A stretch of DNA of 64,000 nt from Nonomuraea thailandensis (GTDB taxonomy: Bacteria; Actinomycetota; Actinomycetes; Streptosporangiales; Streptosporangiaceae): NCBI RefSeq assembly GCF_024172165.1, contig NZ_JAMZEB010000002.1:7337501-7401500 (forward strand), read 5' to 3'. Every line of letters begins with the position of its first letter. The stretch's first letter is position 1. Made by a program: the position numbers and the translations under genes. The notes under the pieces were generated by a model. That model was given only the letters and a program-made list of their open reading frames with translations, was not told where the DNA came from and did not search any database. Shown here one piece after another: positions 8,366 through 16,773 of the stretch.

Positions 8366-8395
8366 AATGATGGAGTCCAGGGAAATTGTTGGCAA
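8366..8395 (-). promoter_or_regulatory. Promoter and ROK-type operator of the sugar ABC operon
   Basis: On the minus strand TTGCCA (8390-8395) and CATCAT (8367-8372) are spaced 17 bases, a plausible -35/-10 pair. The plus-strand motif AATGATG-N3-TCCA (8366-8379) covers the -10. The same motif occurs at 9655-9668 in front of the divergent oxidoreductase gene, suggesting a common regulator, most simply the ROK protein encoded between them. Confidence 0.5.
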
Positions 8396-8444
8396 GAGTG
8401 GCCGTGTTACAGATGGCTCACGAGGCTCGGCCGCCGGGCGGGAA

Positions 8445-8524
8445 GCGGCGCGACCGGCCGGCCTGCAGGCCGCTCACGAGCGGCGAGCGGCGCGACCGGC
8501 CTACAGGCCGCTGACGAGCGGGGA
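8445..8524. repeat. Tandem duplication of the 3' end of the ROK gene
   Basis: Two adjacent units, 8445-8486 (42 bases) and 8487-8524 (38 bases), match closely apart from a 4-base indel and a few substitutions. The second unit contains the ROK stop codon; the first lies just beyond it. Each unit can fold (AGGCCG...CGGCCT-type arms), so it may duplicate a terminator. Confidence 0.8.
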
Positions 8525-9619
8525 GCGGCCGTCGAGCAGGCGCTCCTCGACGTCGTCGAGCGCCAGGCGTACGGCGCCGAGCACCACGGCCTCGTCGCCC
8601 AGCGCCGACATGCGCACCTCCGGGGTGCGGATGCACCAGCGGTCCAGCTCCCGCCTGAGCGGCTCGATGAGCACGTCGGCCGAGCGCGAGAAGCCGCCGC
8701 CGACCACCACCATCTGCGGGTCCAGCGTCAGGACCAGCGCGGACGCGCCGAGCGCGAGATCCTTCACGTAGCGGCGCACGGCGGCCAGCGCGGCCTTGTC
8801 GCCCTCCCGCGCGGCGGCGAACACGTCGCCGGCCTCGCCGCTGAGGTGCTCCTGGGCGCGGATCCAGCCGAGCACGGGCAGCGCGCCGATCTCGCCGGAG
8901 GCGTTGCCGAAACCCTTGTGCAGCTTGCCGTCGATGACCAGGCCCGCACCGGTGCGCAGCCCGGCCAGCAGGAAGACCATGTCCTTGGCGTAGCGGGCCA
9001 CGCCGCGCCAGCACTCGGCCAGCGCGGCGAGCTTGCTGTCGTTCTCGACCAGCACCGGGGCGGGAGCCAGGCGGCGCACGTGCGCGGCCAGGTCCACGCC
9101 GGTCCACTCGGGCAGCGCCTCCGACAGCATCACCCTGCCGGCGCCGTCGACCAGCCCGGTCGTGCCGACGCCCGAGGCCCACACGTCGCCGCCGGTCAGC
9201 CCGGCGCCCTCCAGGGACTCCGCGACCGCCCGGTCCACCGCCTCCAGCCGTTCGAGCCTGCCCATCGCGGGCGTGACGGTCACGCGGGCGGCGTGCTGCA
9301 CGTTCCCGTCGAGGTCGGCGATCACCGCCCGGATCTTGTGGCCGCCGATGTCGACGCCGAGCACCCGGCCCGCGTCGGCCCTGAACCGGTAGCGCCTGGC
9401 CGGGCGGCCCACGCCGCCCGCGGTGGCGCCCGCCTCCGCCACCCAGCCCTTCTGCAGCAGCTCGCGCACCACGTCCTCGGTGGAGGCCCTGGACAGGCCG
9501 GTGCGCTTGGCGACCTCGGTGAGCGTGAGCGACGGCTGGCCCTGGAGCACCTTGATCACGGACAGCGCGTTGAGCTGCCGCAGCCGCGACAGGTCTCCGC
9601 CGCTCATCTCCGCGGCCAT
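8501..9619 (-). CDS. ROK-family transcriptional regulator
   Basis: A 372-residue regulator with an N-terminal winged helix-turn-helix (about residues 15-75: LTEVAKRTGLSRASTEDVVRELL) fused to a sugar-kinase-like ROK domain. Kinase-fold motifs: LGVDIGGHKIRAVIADLDG (phosphate-1 loop) and the VWASGVGTTGLVDG region. The cysteine-rich zinc motif typical of many ROK proteins (CxCGxxGC) is absent, with ASGEIGALPVLGW in that area, which suggests altered ligand binding. It lies between the sugar importer and the divergent oxidoreductase, whose promoters share a motif, so it probably controls both. Confidence 0.88.
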   Translation of the reverse strand: MAAEMSGGDLSRLRQLNALSVIKVLQGQPSLTLTEVAKRTGLSRASTEDVVRELLQKGWVAEAGATAGGVGRPARRYRFRADAGRVLGVDIGGHKIRAVIADLDGNVQHAARVTVTPAMGRLERLEAVDRAVAESLEGAGLTGGDVWASGVGTTGLVDGAGRVMLSEALPEWTGVDLAAHVRRLAPAPVLVENDSKLAALAECWRGVARYAKDMVFLLAGLRTGAGLVIDGKLHKGFGNASGEIGALPVLGWIRAQEHLSGEAGDVFAAAREGDKAALAAVRRYVKDLALGASALVLTLDPQMVVVGGGFSRSADVLIEPLRRELDRWCIRTPEVRMSALGDEAVVLGAVRLALDDVEERLLDGRSPLVSGL

Positions 9620-9652
9620 CGGCCCCCCTTGCTGTCCGCTTCCTCAGACCGA

Positions 9653-9675
9653 ATAATGATGCTCTCCATGATATT
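9653..9675. promoter_or_regulatory. Imperfect inverted repeat in the ROK/oxidoreductase divergent promoter
   Basis: ATAATGATG, CTCTC and CATGATATT form a 23-base imperfect palindrome in the 73-base divergent gap. It contains AATGATG-N3-TCCA, the motif also seen over the sugar importer promoter. A good ribosome site (GGGGAAGG, 9681-9688) precedes the oxidoreductase ATG. Confidence 0.5.
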
Positions 9676-9692
9676 TCTTCGGGGAAGGTTCC

Positions 9693-10940
9693 ATGACTGA
9701 GGTGACTCTAGCCGTCGTCGGCGGGGGCCTGCGAGGGCTGACCTACGCACGCCACGCGCACGCCGCGGGCGCGGGGCGGGTGGTGGCGGTGGCCGAGCCC
9801 GACCCGGGGCGGCGGGCGGCGTTCGCGGCGGAGTTCGGGATCCGGCCGGAGCTGGCCTACGACGACTGGAAGGAGCTGGCGGCGGCCGGGCGGCTCGCGG
9901 ACGCGGCGATCATCGCCACCCACGACCGGCTGCACACCGACCCCGCGGTGACGCTGGCGGACCTCGGTTACCACATTCTCCTGGAGAAGCCGATGGCGAC
10001 GGACGAGGAGGAGTCCGTCATGATCGCCGACGCCGCCGAGCGCAACGGCATCATGCTCGCGGTCTGCCACGTGCTGCGGTACACGCCGTACACGCGGGTG
10101 GTGAAGGAGCTGCTGGACTCGGGACGGATCGGGCGGCTCGTCAGCGTGCAGCACCTGGAGCCGGTGGGGTGGTGGCACCAGGCGCACTCGTTCGTGCGCG
10201 GGCACTGGCGCCGCCAGGACACCTCGGCGCCGATGTTGCTGGCCAAGGCGTGCCACGACATCGACTGGCTGGTGCACCTGTTCGGCCGGCCGCCCGTCCG
10301 GGTGTCGTCGTTCGGCTCGCTGTCGCACTTCCGCGCCTCCGAGCGGCCGGCCGAGGCGGCCGACCGGTGCCTCGACTGCCCGCTGGAGCCGTCCTGCCCG
10401 TACTCGGCGCCGCGCCTGTACCTGGGATGTCTCGGGGATCCCGGCAGCGAGTTCTGGCCGCTGTCGGCGGTCACGCCGGGGCGCACGGAGGAGGCGGTGC
10501 TCGACGCGCTGCGCACCGGGCCGTACGGCAGGTGCGTGTACGCGTGCGACAACGACGTGGTCGATCACCAGGAGGTGGTGATGGAGTTCGACGACGGGGC
10601 GACGTGCTCGTTCACGATGAGCGCGTTCACCCCGATGGAGCACCGCCGCACCCGCCTGTTCGGCACCCACGGGCACATCGACGGCGACGGGCTGAGCCTG
10701 CGCGTGGTGGACTTCCGCACGGGCGGCGAGGAGGTCGTGCACACGCAGGACCTGGCGGGGCCTTCGGCCGCGGACGGGCACGGGGGCGGGGACGAAGGGC
10801 TGACGGAGGCCTTCCTCGCCGCCGTCGCCTCGGGTGACGCCTCGCTGCTGCGGTCGGACGCGGCGGAGAGCCTGATGACGCATCGGGTGGTCTGGGCCGC
10901 CGAACGCGCCCGCCACACCGCCTCGGTCGTCACCCTCTGA
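9693..10940 (+). CDS. Gfo/Idh/MocA-family NAD(P)-dependent oxidoreductase
   Basis: A 415-residue dehydrogenase. The N-terminal Rossmann fold starts LAVVGGGLRGLTYARHA, and the conserved EKPMATD (LLEKPMA) catalytic-lysine motif lies near residue 95. HDIDWLVHLFG matches the active-site helix of the family. A four-Cys insertion around residues 225-240 (CLDCPLEPSCPY) is unusual for the family and may bind zinc. Such enzymes oxidise or epimerise sugars and inositols. Divergent from the ROK regulator of a sugar importer, it probably processes the imported sugar. Confidence 0.88.
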   Translation: MTEVTLAVVGGGLRGLTYARHAHAAGAGRVVAVAEPDPGRRAAFAAEFGIRPELAYDDWKELAAAGRLADAAIIATHDRLHTDPAVTLADLGYHILLEKPMATDEEESVMIADAAERNGIMLAVCHVLRYTPYTRVVKELLDSGRIGRLVSVQHLEPVGWWHQAHSFVRGHWRRQDTSAPMLLAKACHDIDWLVHLFGRPPVRVSSFGSLSHFRASERPAEAADRCLDCPLEPSCPYSAPRLYLGCLGDPGSEFWPLSAVTPGRTEEAVLDALRTGPYGRCVYACDNDVVDHQEVVMEFDDGATCSFTMSAFTPMEHRRTRLFGTHGHIDGDGLSLRVVDFRTGGEEVVHTQDLAGPSAADGHGGGDEGLTEAFLAAVASGDASLLRSDAAESLMTHRVVWAAERARHTASVVTL

Positions 10941-10966
10941 CCGCACCGGCATCGTCGCTCAGGCCG

Positions 10967-13792
10967 CTACGGACGACGGGGCAGCGGATGGCCGCGGTGC
11001 GTCGCCGGCGTCCTCGGCGCGGCCAGCGCCGTACGCAGATGCCGGCGGGAGCTGACCCCCAGCTTGGCGAAGACGTTGCCCAGGTGCCACTCCACCGTGC
11101 GCGGGCTGATGAACAGCCGGGCGGCGATCTCGTCGTTGGTGTGCCCGATCCTGGCCAGCCCCGCGATCTGCGCCTCCTGGCTGGTGAGCTCGGCCGCGGC
11201 GGAGACGGTGCGCTTGCGAACGGTCTCCCCGGTCGCCAGCAGCTCCCGGCGCGCACGCTCGGCGAAGCCGCAGGCTCCGGCCCCGCTGAACGTCTCGTGC
11301 GCCGGGCGCAGCTGGGCGCGGCTCTCCTGCCGGCGGTTGCGCCGCCGCAGCCATTCGCCGTACAGCAGCCGGGCGCGGGCCAGGTGGACCGTGACCCGGC
11401 AGCGGCCCAGGTGCTCGATGGCCTCCCGATAGAGCGCGTCGGCGTCCCGATCGTCGCTCAGCAGCGCCCGCGAGCGGGCCGCCATGCCCAGCGCCCACTC
11501 GGTGCCGCTGGCGCGCGTACGCTCGGTGAGCGACTCCAGCGCGGGCGCGGCGAGCTCCGGCCGGCCGCACCGGACGGCGGCCTCGACGAGCTCGGCCAGC
11601 GCCCAGCCGAAGAACCCCAGGTCCTCGTACTGGCAGGCCCGCCTGGCGGCCTCCAGCGCGGCGTCGTAGCGGCCGAGGCCGTTGTACAGGACCGCGGTCG
11701 CGTACTCGGCCAGGCCGAGCGCGCGGCCCTCCCCGCGCGTCCCCACCTCCATGGCGGTCGTCGCGATGTGGTCGAGCGCCTCGGACTCCTCCTCACGCCA
11801 GGCCGCCAGCACCAGGGACGTGTACATCATGGGCGCGCCGCCCGTCGCCTCCGAGATCGCCGTGGCCTCGCCGATCAGCGCCGCCGCGGCGTCGAACTCG
11901 CCGGCGTGCAGCAGGAAGCCCGCCTGGTAGGTCAGCGCCATCGGCAGGACGGACAGGGCCCCCGCCTCCCGGGCGCACGTGACGGCGCCCTCGGCCAGCT
12001 CGTGCCAGGCGTCGTCGTCCCACAGCTCGGGCGCCAGGGGTTCGGGCGTCACCCGGAACGCCAGCCACAACCAGCGCCTCTCGGCGTCCGTCGCGCCGGA
12101 CGTGCGCTGCTCGCGTACGACGTCCAGCGCGTGCCGGAGCGCGGGGGCGCCGGCGGCGTGGCCGTCGATGATCAGACCGGCCACGCTGTCGAGCAGGACG
12201 TCCACCATGCGCGGCGGCCCGGGCGGTGGTGGTCCGGCACGGGCCGCCTCGGCCACCTCGCGCTGCCCGGGGCCGGTGCTGAGCCGGCCGGCGAAGACGG
12301 CCGCGCCGACGGCCTCCAGCAGGGTGTCACGGGCGAGGGCTGCGTCCAGCGGCGCCAGCCGGTGCGCGGCGTCGAGCAGGAGGCGGGGCGCGTCGTTCCC
12401 GCGCACCCGGGCGTACACCAGCCGGGCGCGCAGCCGTTCGAGCCTGGCTCTGTGCAGGTCGTCGAGCGGGCCGGCCTCGGCGGCGTCGAGCAGGGTCCGC
12501 GCCTGTGCGGGCCCGCCGGCGTCGATCGCGGCCTGGGCGGCGTCCAGCGCGCGGGCGACCCGGCGGGCGGGGTCGGGTGTCAGCTCCGCCGCGCGGCGCA
12601 GGAACGCCGCCGCCGCCGCGGCTCCTCCCCTGGCGTGTGCCCGGCCGGCCGAGAGCTCCAGGTCCACGGCGACGCTCTCGTCGGGACGGGCCGCGGCGTG
12701 GGCGCGGTGCCACGCCCGGCGGTCGGGATCGCGGTCGGGATCGGTGGCCTGTGCCAGTGCCCGGTGCGCGGCCCGCCGGTCCGGAGCGGACGCCCGCTGA
12801 TAGACGGCGGAGCGCACCAGCGGGTGGTGGAAACGTACACCGCTGCCGAGCTCGACGAGCCCCGCGGCCTCGGCCGGCACGGCGGCCTGCGCCGGGATCC
12901 CCTGGAGGCCCGCCGCGTGCCACAACAAGCCGGCGTCGCCGGTGGGGTCGGCCGCGGCGATCAGCAGGAGCCGGCGGCTGTCCTCGGGAAGCGTGCGGAA
13001 CCGCTGGTGGAAGGCGTTCTCGAGGCGGCTCGCCAGAGGCTGCCTGCCGGGGAGCCAGAAGCCGCCCGCCAGCTCGGCGGGGGCGAGGGCGCGGGGCAGG
13101 TGCAGCAGGGCCATCGGGTTGCCGTGCGCCTCGGCGACGATCCGGTCGCGTACCGGCGGATCGAGCGGCACGTGGACGGCCGAGGCCAGCACGGCCCTGG
13201 CGTCGGGCTCGTCGAGGCCCTCGACGGTCAGCTCCGGCAGCCCGGCCAGGCCCCGGGCGTCCTCGGGCTCCCGCACCGTGAAGATCAGCGCCACCTGCTC
13301 GGCCATCAGGCGCCTGGCGACGAACGCCAGCGCCTGCGTGGATCCGTCGTCGAGCCACTGCGCGTCGTCGACGAGGACGAGCAGCGGCCGGTCCCTGGCC
13401 GCGCCGGCCAGCAGGCCGAGCGCGGCCAGGCCCACCAGGAACCGGTTCGGCGCCTCGCCCTCCTGGATCCCGAACGCGACGGACAGGGCGTCGCGCTGCG
13501 GCCCCGGCAGGGCGTCGAGCCCGTCCAGCAGGGGCCCGCAGAGCTGGTGCAGGCCCGCGAACGCGAGCTCCATCTCCGACTGGACACCGGCGATGCCGAC
13601 GATCCGGAACCCGGTCGCCCGGCGCGTCGTGTGCTCCAGCAGCGCGGTCTTGCCGATGCCCGCCTCGCCCCGCAACACCAGGACCGCGCTGCTTCCCGAC
13701 CGCGCCATGGCCAGAGCCCGCCCGAGTGCGGTCAGCTCGCGGTCGCGGCCTCGCAGTGCCGCCCGGGTGTCGATGGTGGCGAACACGCCCAT
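10967..13792 (-). CDS. Large LuxR-family regulator with N-terminal AAA ATPase
   Basis: A 941-residue LAL-type regulator. Walker A is at about residues 42-50 (GEAGIGKTAL) and Walker B at LLVLVDDAQWLD. A long helical (TPR-like) middle follows, and the last 65 residues form a LuxR helix-turn-helix (LTSQEAQIAGLARIGHTNDE with the recognition helix SPRTVEWHLGNVFAKLGV). ATP-driven regulators of this kind activate secondary metabolism or sugar genes. Divergent from the epoxide hydrolase gene across 229 bases, it may regulate that gene. The convergent oxidoreductase gene is 26 bases away without a visible terminator. Confidence 0.9.
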   Translation of the reverse strand: MGVFATIDTRAALRGRDRELTALGRALAMARSGSSAVLVLRGEAGIGKTALLEHTTRRATGFRIVGIAGVQSEMELAFAGLHQLCGPLLDGLDALPGPQRDALSVAFGIQEGEAPNRFLVGLAALGLLAGAARDRPLLVLVDDAQWLDDGSTQALAFVARRLMAEQVALIFTVREPEDARGLAGLPELTVEGLDEPDARAVLASAVHVPLDPPVRDRIVAEAHGNPMALLHLPRALAPAELAGGFWLPGRQPLASRLENAFHQRFRTLPEDSRRLLLIAAADPTGDAGLLWHAAGLQGIPAQAAVPAEAAGLVELGSGVRFHHPLVRSAVYQRASAPDRRAAHRALAQATDPDRDPDRRAWHRAHAAARPDESVAVDLELSAGRAHARGGAAAAAAFLRRAAELTPDPARRVARALDAAQAAIDAGGPAQARTLLDAAEAGPLDDLHRARLERLRARLVYARVRGNDAPRLLLDAAHRLAPLDAALARDTLLEAVGAAVFAGRLSTGPGQREVAEAARAGPPPPGPPRMVDVLLDSVAGLIIDGHAAGAPALRHALDVVREQRTSGATDAERRWLWLAFRVTPEPLAPELWDDDAWHELAEGAVTCAREAGALSVLPMALTYQAGFLLHAGEFDAAAALIGEATAISEATGGAPMMYTSLVLAAWREEESEALDHIATTAMEVGTRGEGRALGLAEYATAVLYNGLGRYDAALEAARRACQYEDLGFFGWALAELVEAAVRCGRPELAAPALESLTERTRASGTEWALGMAARSRALLSDDRDADALYREAIEHLGRCRVTVHLARARLLYGEWLRRRNRRQESRAQLRPAHETFSGAGACGFAERARRELLATGETVRKRTVSAAAELTSQEAQIAGLARIGHTNDEIAARLFISPRTVEWHLGNVFAKLGVSSRRHLRTALAAPRTPATHRGHPLPRRP

Positions 13793-14021
13793 GGGCTCGA
13801 CCTTCCTGGCGCGCCGCGGAGGTGCTCCGCGCGGCCACTACCGGTCATGCTCCCACCGAGTTTAGTCCCATTTGCGACATTTCGACAGTTTTGTGCCCTG
13901 TGCCCCAGGGTGCGACCACGGGCCGATCCCCGGGGTTCCCCCGGGGGCGATACCCCTCCCACCTGGGCGATCGTGGTCAGGCCAGGCGGCACAGGGCCGC
14001 CTGCCGACCGAGGAGACAGCC

Positions 14022-15230
14022 ATGTCCGAAACCCCCGCGATCCGCCCGTTCACGATTCCCGTCGTCCCCGAACGCGAGCTCCAGGACCTGCGCGCGCGCA
14101 TCGCGGCGACCCGCTGGCCGGAGAGGGAGACCGTCACCGACCAGTCACAGGGCGTGCAGCTCGCGACCATCCAGGAGCTCGCGCGTTACTGGGCCGACGA
14201 GTACGACTGGCGCAGGTGCGAGGCGAGGCTCGGCGCGCTGCCGAACTTCGTCACCGAGATCGACGGGCTGGACATCCACTTCATCCACGTCCGCTCCAAG
14301 CACGAGGACGCCCTGCCGCTCATCGTCTGCCACGGATGGCCGGGCTCGGTCATCGAGCAACTGAAGATCATCGAGCCGCTCACCGATCCGACGGCTCACG
14401 GAGGCACCGCGGCGGACGCCTTCCACGTGGTCATCCCGTCGATGCCCGGCTACGGCTTCTCAGGCAAGCCGGCGACGACCGGCTGGGGCCCGGACCGCAT
14501 CGGGCGCGCCTGGGCGGAGCTCATGAGGCGCCTCGGCTACACCCGGTTCGCGGCCCAGGGCGGCGACTGGGGCGCGATCGTGGTGGACCTGATGGCCGCG
14601 CAGGCTCCTGCGGGGCTGCTGGGCATCCACACCAACATGGCCGGCGTCGTTCCGCCCGGGATCGACAGGCTGTTCCAGTCCGACATCACCGGCGCGAACA
14701 ACGCCCTCGCCTCGCTGCCGGCCGATCTGACGGACGAGGAGAGGCGCGCCTGCGAGCAGCTCGACTTCGTCTGGAAGCACGTCGCCTACGCCCTCATGAT
14801 GGGCTCGCGCCCGCAGACGCTGACCGGGCTGGTGGACTCGCCCGTCGCCCTGGCGGCGTTCATGCTCGACCATGACGCGGCCAGCCTGGCGCTGATCTCC
14901 CGGGTGTTCGCCGGCGAGAGCGCAGGTCTCACCCGCGACGACGTCCTGGACAACATCACGCACTTCTGGCTGACCCGGAGCGGGATCTCCGCGGCACGGC
15001 TCTACGCGGAGAACAGGTTCCCGTTCTTCGCCGTCAAGGGCGTGTCGATCCCTGTCGCCGTGAGCGTCTTCCCCGACGAGCTCTTCCAGGCTCCGAAGAG
15101 CTGGGCGGAGCGGGCCTATCCCGAGCTCGTGCACTACAACCGCCTCGACGAGGGCGGGCACTTCGCCGCCTGGGAGCAGCCGCGGCTGTTCGTGCGAGAG
15201 GTCCGCGACGGCCTCCGCTCGCTGCGGTGA
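14022..15230 (+). CDS. Epoxide hydrolase-family alpha/beta hydrolase
   Basis: A 402-residue enzyme; ATG 14022 is chosen for its GAGGAG site. The N-terminal epoxide hydrolase domain (FTIPVVPERELQDLRARI) precedes an alpha/beta-hydrolase core. Oxyanion HGWPGS, nucleophile Asp in GGDWGA, and a late His in DEGGHFAAWEQP form the expected Asp-His pair. These enzymes open epoxides to diols; juvenile-hormone-type hydrolases share the extended N-terminus. The divergent LuxR regulator is the likely controller. A strong hairpin follows the gene. Confidence 0.88.
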   Translation: MSETPAIRPFTIPVVPERELQDLRARIAATRWPERETVTDQSQGVQLATIQELARYWADEYDWRRCEARLGALPNFVTEIDGLDIHFIHVRSKHEDALPLIVCHGWPGSVIEQLKIIEPLTDPTAHGGTAADAFHVVIPSMPGYGFSGKPATTGWGPDRIGRAWAELMRRLGYTRFAAQGGDWGAIVVDLMAAQAPAGLLGIHTNMAGVVPPGIDRLFQSDITGANNALASLPADLTDEERRACEQLDFVWKHVAYALMMGSRPQTLTGLVDSPVALAAFMLDHDAASLALISRVFAGESAGLTRDDVLDNITHFWLTRSGISAARLYAENRFPFFAVKGVSIPVAVSVFPDELFQAPKSWAERAYPELVHYNRLDEGGHFAAWEQPRLFVREVRDGLRSLR

Positions 15231-15241
15231 CCGAGCCGCGA

Positions 15242-15268
15242 GGCGGCGGGAGCGGAGGTCCCGCCGCC
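15242..15268 (+). terminator. Terminator after the epoxide hydrolase gene
   Basis: GGCGGCGGGA (15242-15251) pairs perfectly with TCCCGCCGCC (15259-15268) across a 7-base loop, starting 12 bases after the stop codon. There is no T tract. Confidence 0.75.
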
Positions 15269-15337
15269 CGGGCACGACCCCGCGCCGCGGCAGGGTCACG
15301 CCGCCCGGGCAGGAGCCGGCGCCGCGCCAGGGTCGCG
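15264..15337. repeat. Two 37-base tandem repeats between convergent genes
   Basis: Units 15264-15300 and 15301-15337 both start CCGCCCGGGCA and agree at 32 of 37 positions. They abut the 3' end of the tetR gene (stop at 15343). This is one of four short tandem duplications at the ends of minus-strand genes in this window. Confidence 0.85.
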
Positions 15338-15342
15338 CCGTT

Positions 15343-15936
15343 CTAGGCGCGAGCCCGCGCCGCCGCGAGCAGCGTGAGTGCGGCCTCGCGGGCGAGGCGG
15401 GCCGCGTGCGGCGTGCCCGGGTGCTGGTCGGCGACGACGGTGCAGCCCGTCACCAGGACGAGCCACTGGCGGGCCAGCGCCTCCGGATCGGCCGCCCCCG
15501 CCCTGGTGGCGATCCCGGCGAGCAGCCCCAGCCGGCGTTCGAGGTGCCGCCCCGCCATGTCCAGCTCGGGCGCCCGGTGGTGCTGGGCGGCGGCGTTGAG
15601 CAGCGCGCAGCCGCGGAACTCCGGCTCGGCGTGCCACTCCACCAGCGCGTCGAACACGGCGCCGAGCTGGTCGGCGGGCTCCTCCCCCGCCGACTCCGCG
15701 GCCGTGCGCAGCCACCTGGTCACCCGGTCGCTGCGGGCCTCCAGCACCGCCTCGATCAGCCCCTCCTTGGAGCCGAAGTGCCGGTAGAGCGTCTCCTTCG
15801 ACACACCGACGGCGGCGCACAGCTCGGCCACGCCGACGCCGTCGAGCCCGCGCTCGTACAGGATCGGCATGGCCGTGTCGATGATCGCGGCCCGGGTCCG
15901 CTCCGGGTCCAGGGTGCTTCCCTTCGGTACAGGCAC
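15343..15936 (-). CDS. TetR-family repressor
   Basis: A 197-residue regulator starting at GTG. The N-terminal helix-turn-helix is clear at about residues 28-62 (VGVAELCAAVGVSKETLYRHF followed by GSKEGLIEAVL). The C-terminal ligand domain includes FRGCALLNAAAQH, typical of the group with the TetR_C_11/LmrA-like fold. It is divergent from an alpha/beta hydrolase gene with a 12-base direct repeat between them, so autoregulation and control of the hydrolase are likely. Confidence 0.9.
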   Translation of the reverse strand: MPVPKGSTLDPERTRAAIIDTAMPILYERGLDGVGVAELCAAVGVSKETLYRHFGSKEGLIEAVLEARSDRVTRWLRTAAESAGEEPADQLGAVFDALVEWHAEPEFRGCALLNAAAQHHRAPELDMAGRHLERRLGLLAGIATRAGAADPEALARQWLVLVTGCTVVADQHPGTPHAARLAREAALTLLAAARARA

Positions 15937-15951
15937 CCCTAGATGGTACTC

Positions 15952-15990
15952 ATCGGTTCGATCCCTGCTATCGTACCGATCGGTTCGATC
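15952..15990. promoter_or_regulatory. Operator region between tetR and the hydrolase gene
   Basis: ATCGGTTCGATC occurs twice in direct orientation, at 15952-15963 and 15979-15990, 27 bases apart. The second copy overlaps the palindrome ACCGATCGGT (15975-15984). Position and spacing (on nearly the same DNA face) fit binding of a TetR dimer or two dimers. Confidence 0.6.
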
Positions 15991-16004
15991 TATGGAGGAA
16001 CATC

Positions 16005-16772
16005 ATGCGAGCAGCCACTCCCGCCGTGACGTTCGAGAGCGGCGGCGTCACCCTCGCGGGCCTGCTGCACCTGCCGGCCGGGCCGGGGCCGCACCCGGTC
16101 GTGCTGCTCCTGCAGGGCTTCCCCGGCAACGAGCGCAGCCTGGACCTGGCCCAGGCGCTGCGGTCGGCCGGCTACGCCGCCGTCGCCTTCCACTACCGCG
16201 GCTCCTGGGGCATGGGCGGCACCTGGTCCTGGGCGAACGTGCTGGAGGACGCCGCCGCCGTGGCCCGCGCCGTGCGCGCCGAGCCGTTCGTCTCGGCGCA
16301 CCGGCTCGATCCGGGACGGCTGGCGCTGTTCGGGCACAGCGCCGGCGGGTTCGCCGCGCTGATGACCGCCGCCGCCGACCCGTCCGTCTCCGCCGTCGTG
16401 TCGGTGTCGGGCTTCGACTTCGGTACGGTGGCCCGCTCGCTCGGGTCTGAGTCCCGTGCCCGTTACGTCGAGGCGTTCGGGGAGGACCTGCTGCCCCTGC
16501 GCGGGACGAGCGGCGAGGCGCTGGTGGCCGAGATGGAACGGGCGGGCGAGCGGTGGAGCCTGGCCGGCCTGGCTCCCCGGCTCGCCGGGCGGCCGGTGTT
16601 GCTGATCGGCACCTCCGACGACCCGGTGACCCCGGCCGCCGTGCACCATCGGCCGCTGGTGGCGGCGTTCGCGGGGGCCGAGCATCACGAGTGGCACACC
16701 GACCACGCCCTGTCCGACCACCGGCAGCGGCTCGCCGAGACCGTCCGGGGGTTCCTCGACGGCCACCTGTGA
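16005..16772 (+). CDS. Alpha/beta hydrolase (esterase/peptidase-like)
   Basis: A 255-residue single-domain hydrolase with no signal peptide. The nucleophile elbow is GHSAGGFAAL (Ser about 111), the acid is probably Asp in TSDDPVTP, and the base His lies in TDHALSDHRQRL near the end. An oxyanion-type LQGFPGNER loop follows the first strands. A strong GGAGGA site precedes the ATG. It resembles the dienelactone hydrolase/prolyl oligopeptidase-like group, but the substrate is unknown. It is controlled, by inference, by the divergent TetR protein. Its stop lies one base from the end of the convergent MetE-like gene. Confidence 0.85.
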   Translation: MRAATPAVTFESGGVTLAGLLHLPAGPGPHPVVLLLQGFPGNERSLDLAQALRSAGYAAVAFHYRGSWGMGGTWSWANVLEDAAAVARAVRAEPFVSAHRLDPGRLALFGHSAGGFAALMTAAADPSVSAVVSVSGFDFGTVARSLGSESRARYVEAFGEDLLPLRGTSGEALVAEMERAGERWSLAGLAPRLAGRPVLLIGTSDDPVTPAAVHHRPLVAAFAGAEHHEWHTDHALSDHRQRLAETVRGFLDGHL

Positions 16773-16773
16773 G

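Noticed and set aside
10988..14875. A 1295-codon plus-strand frame opposite the first LuxR regulator
   Set aside because: Antisense shadow; residue make-up is biased to Arg/Gly/Ala and it runs on into the epoxide hydrolase gene in another frame.
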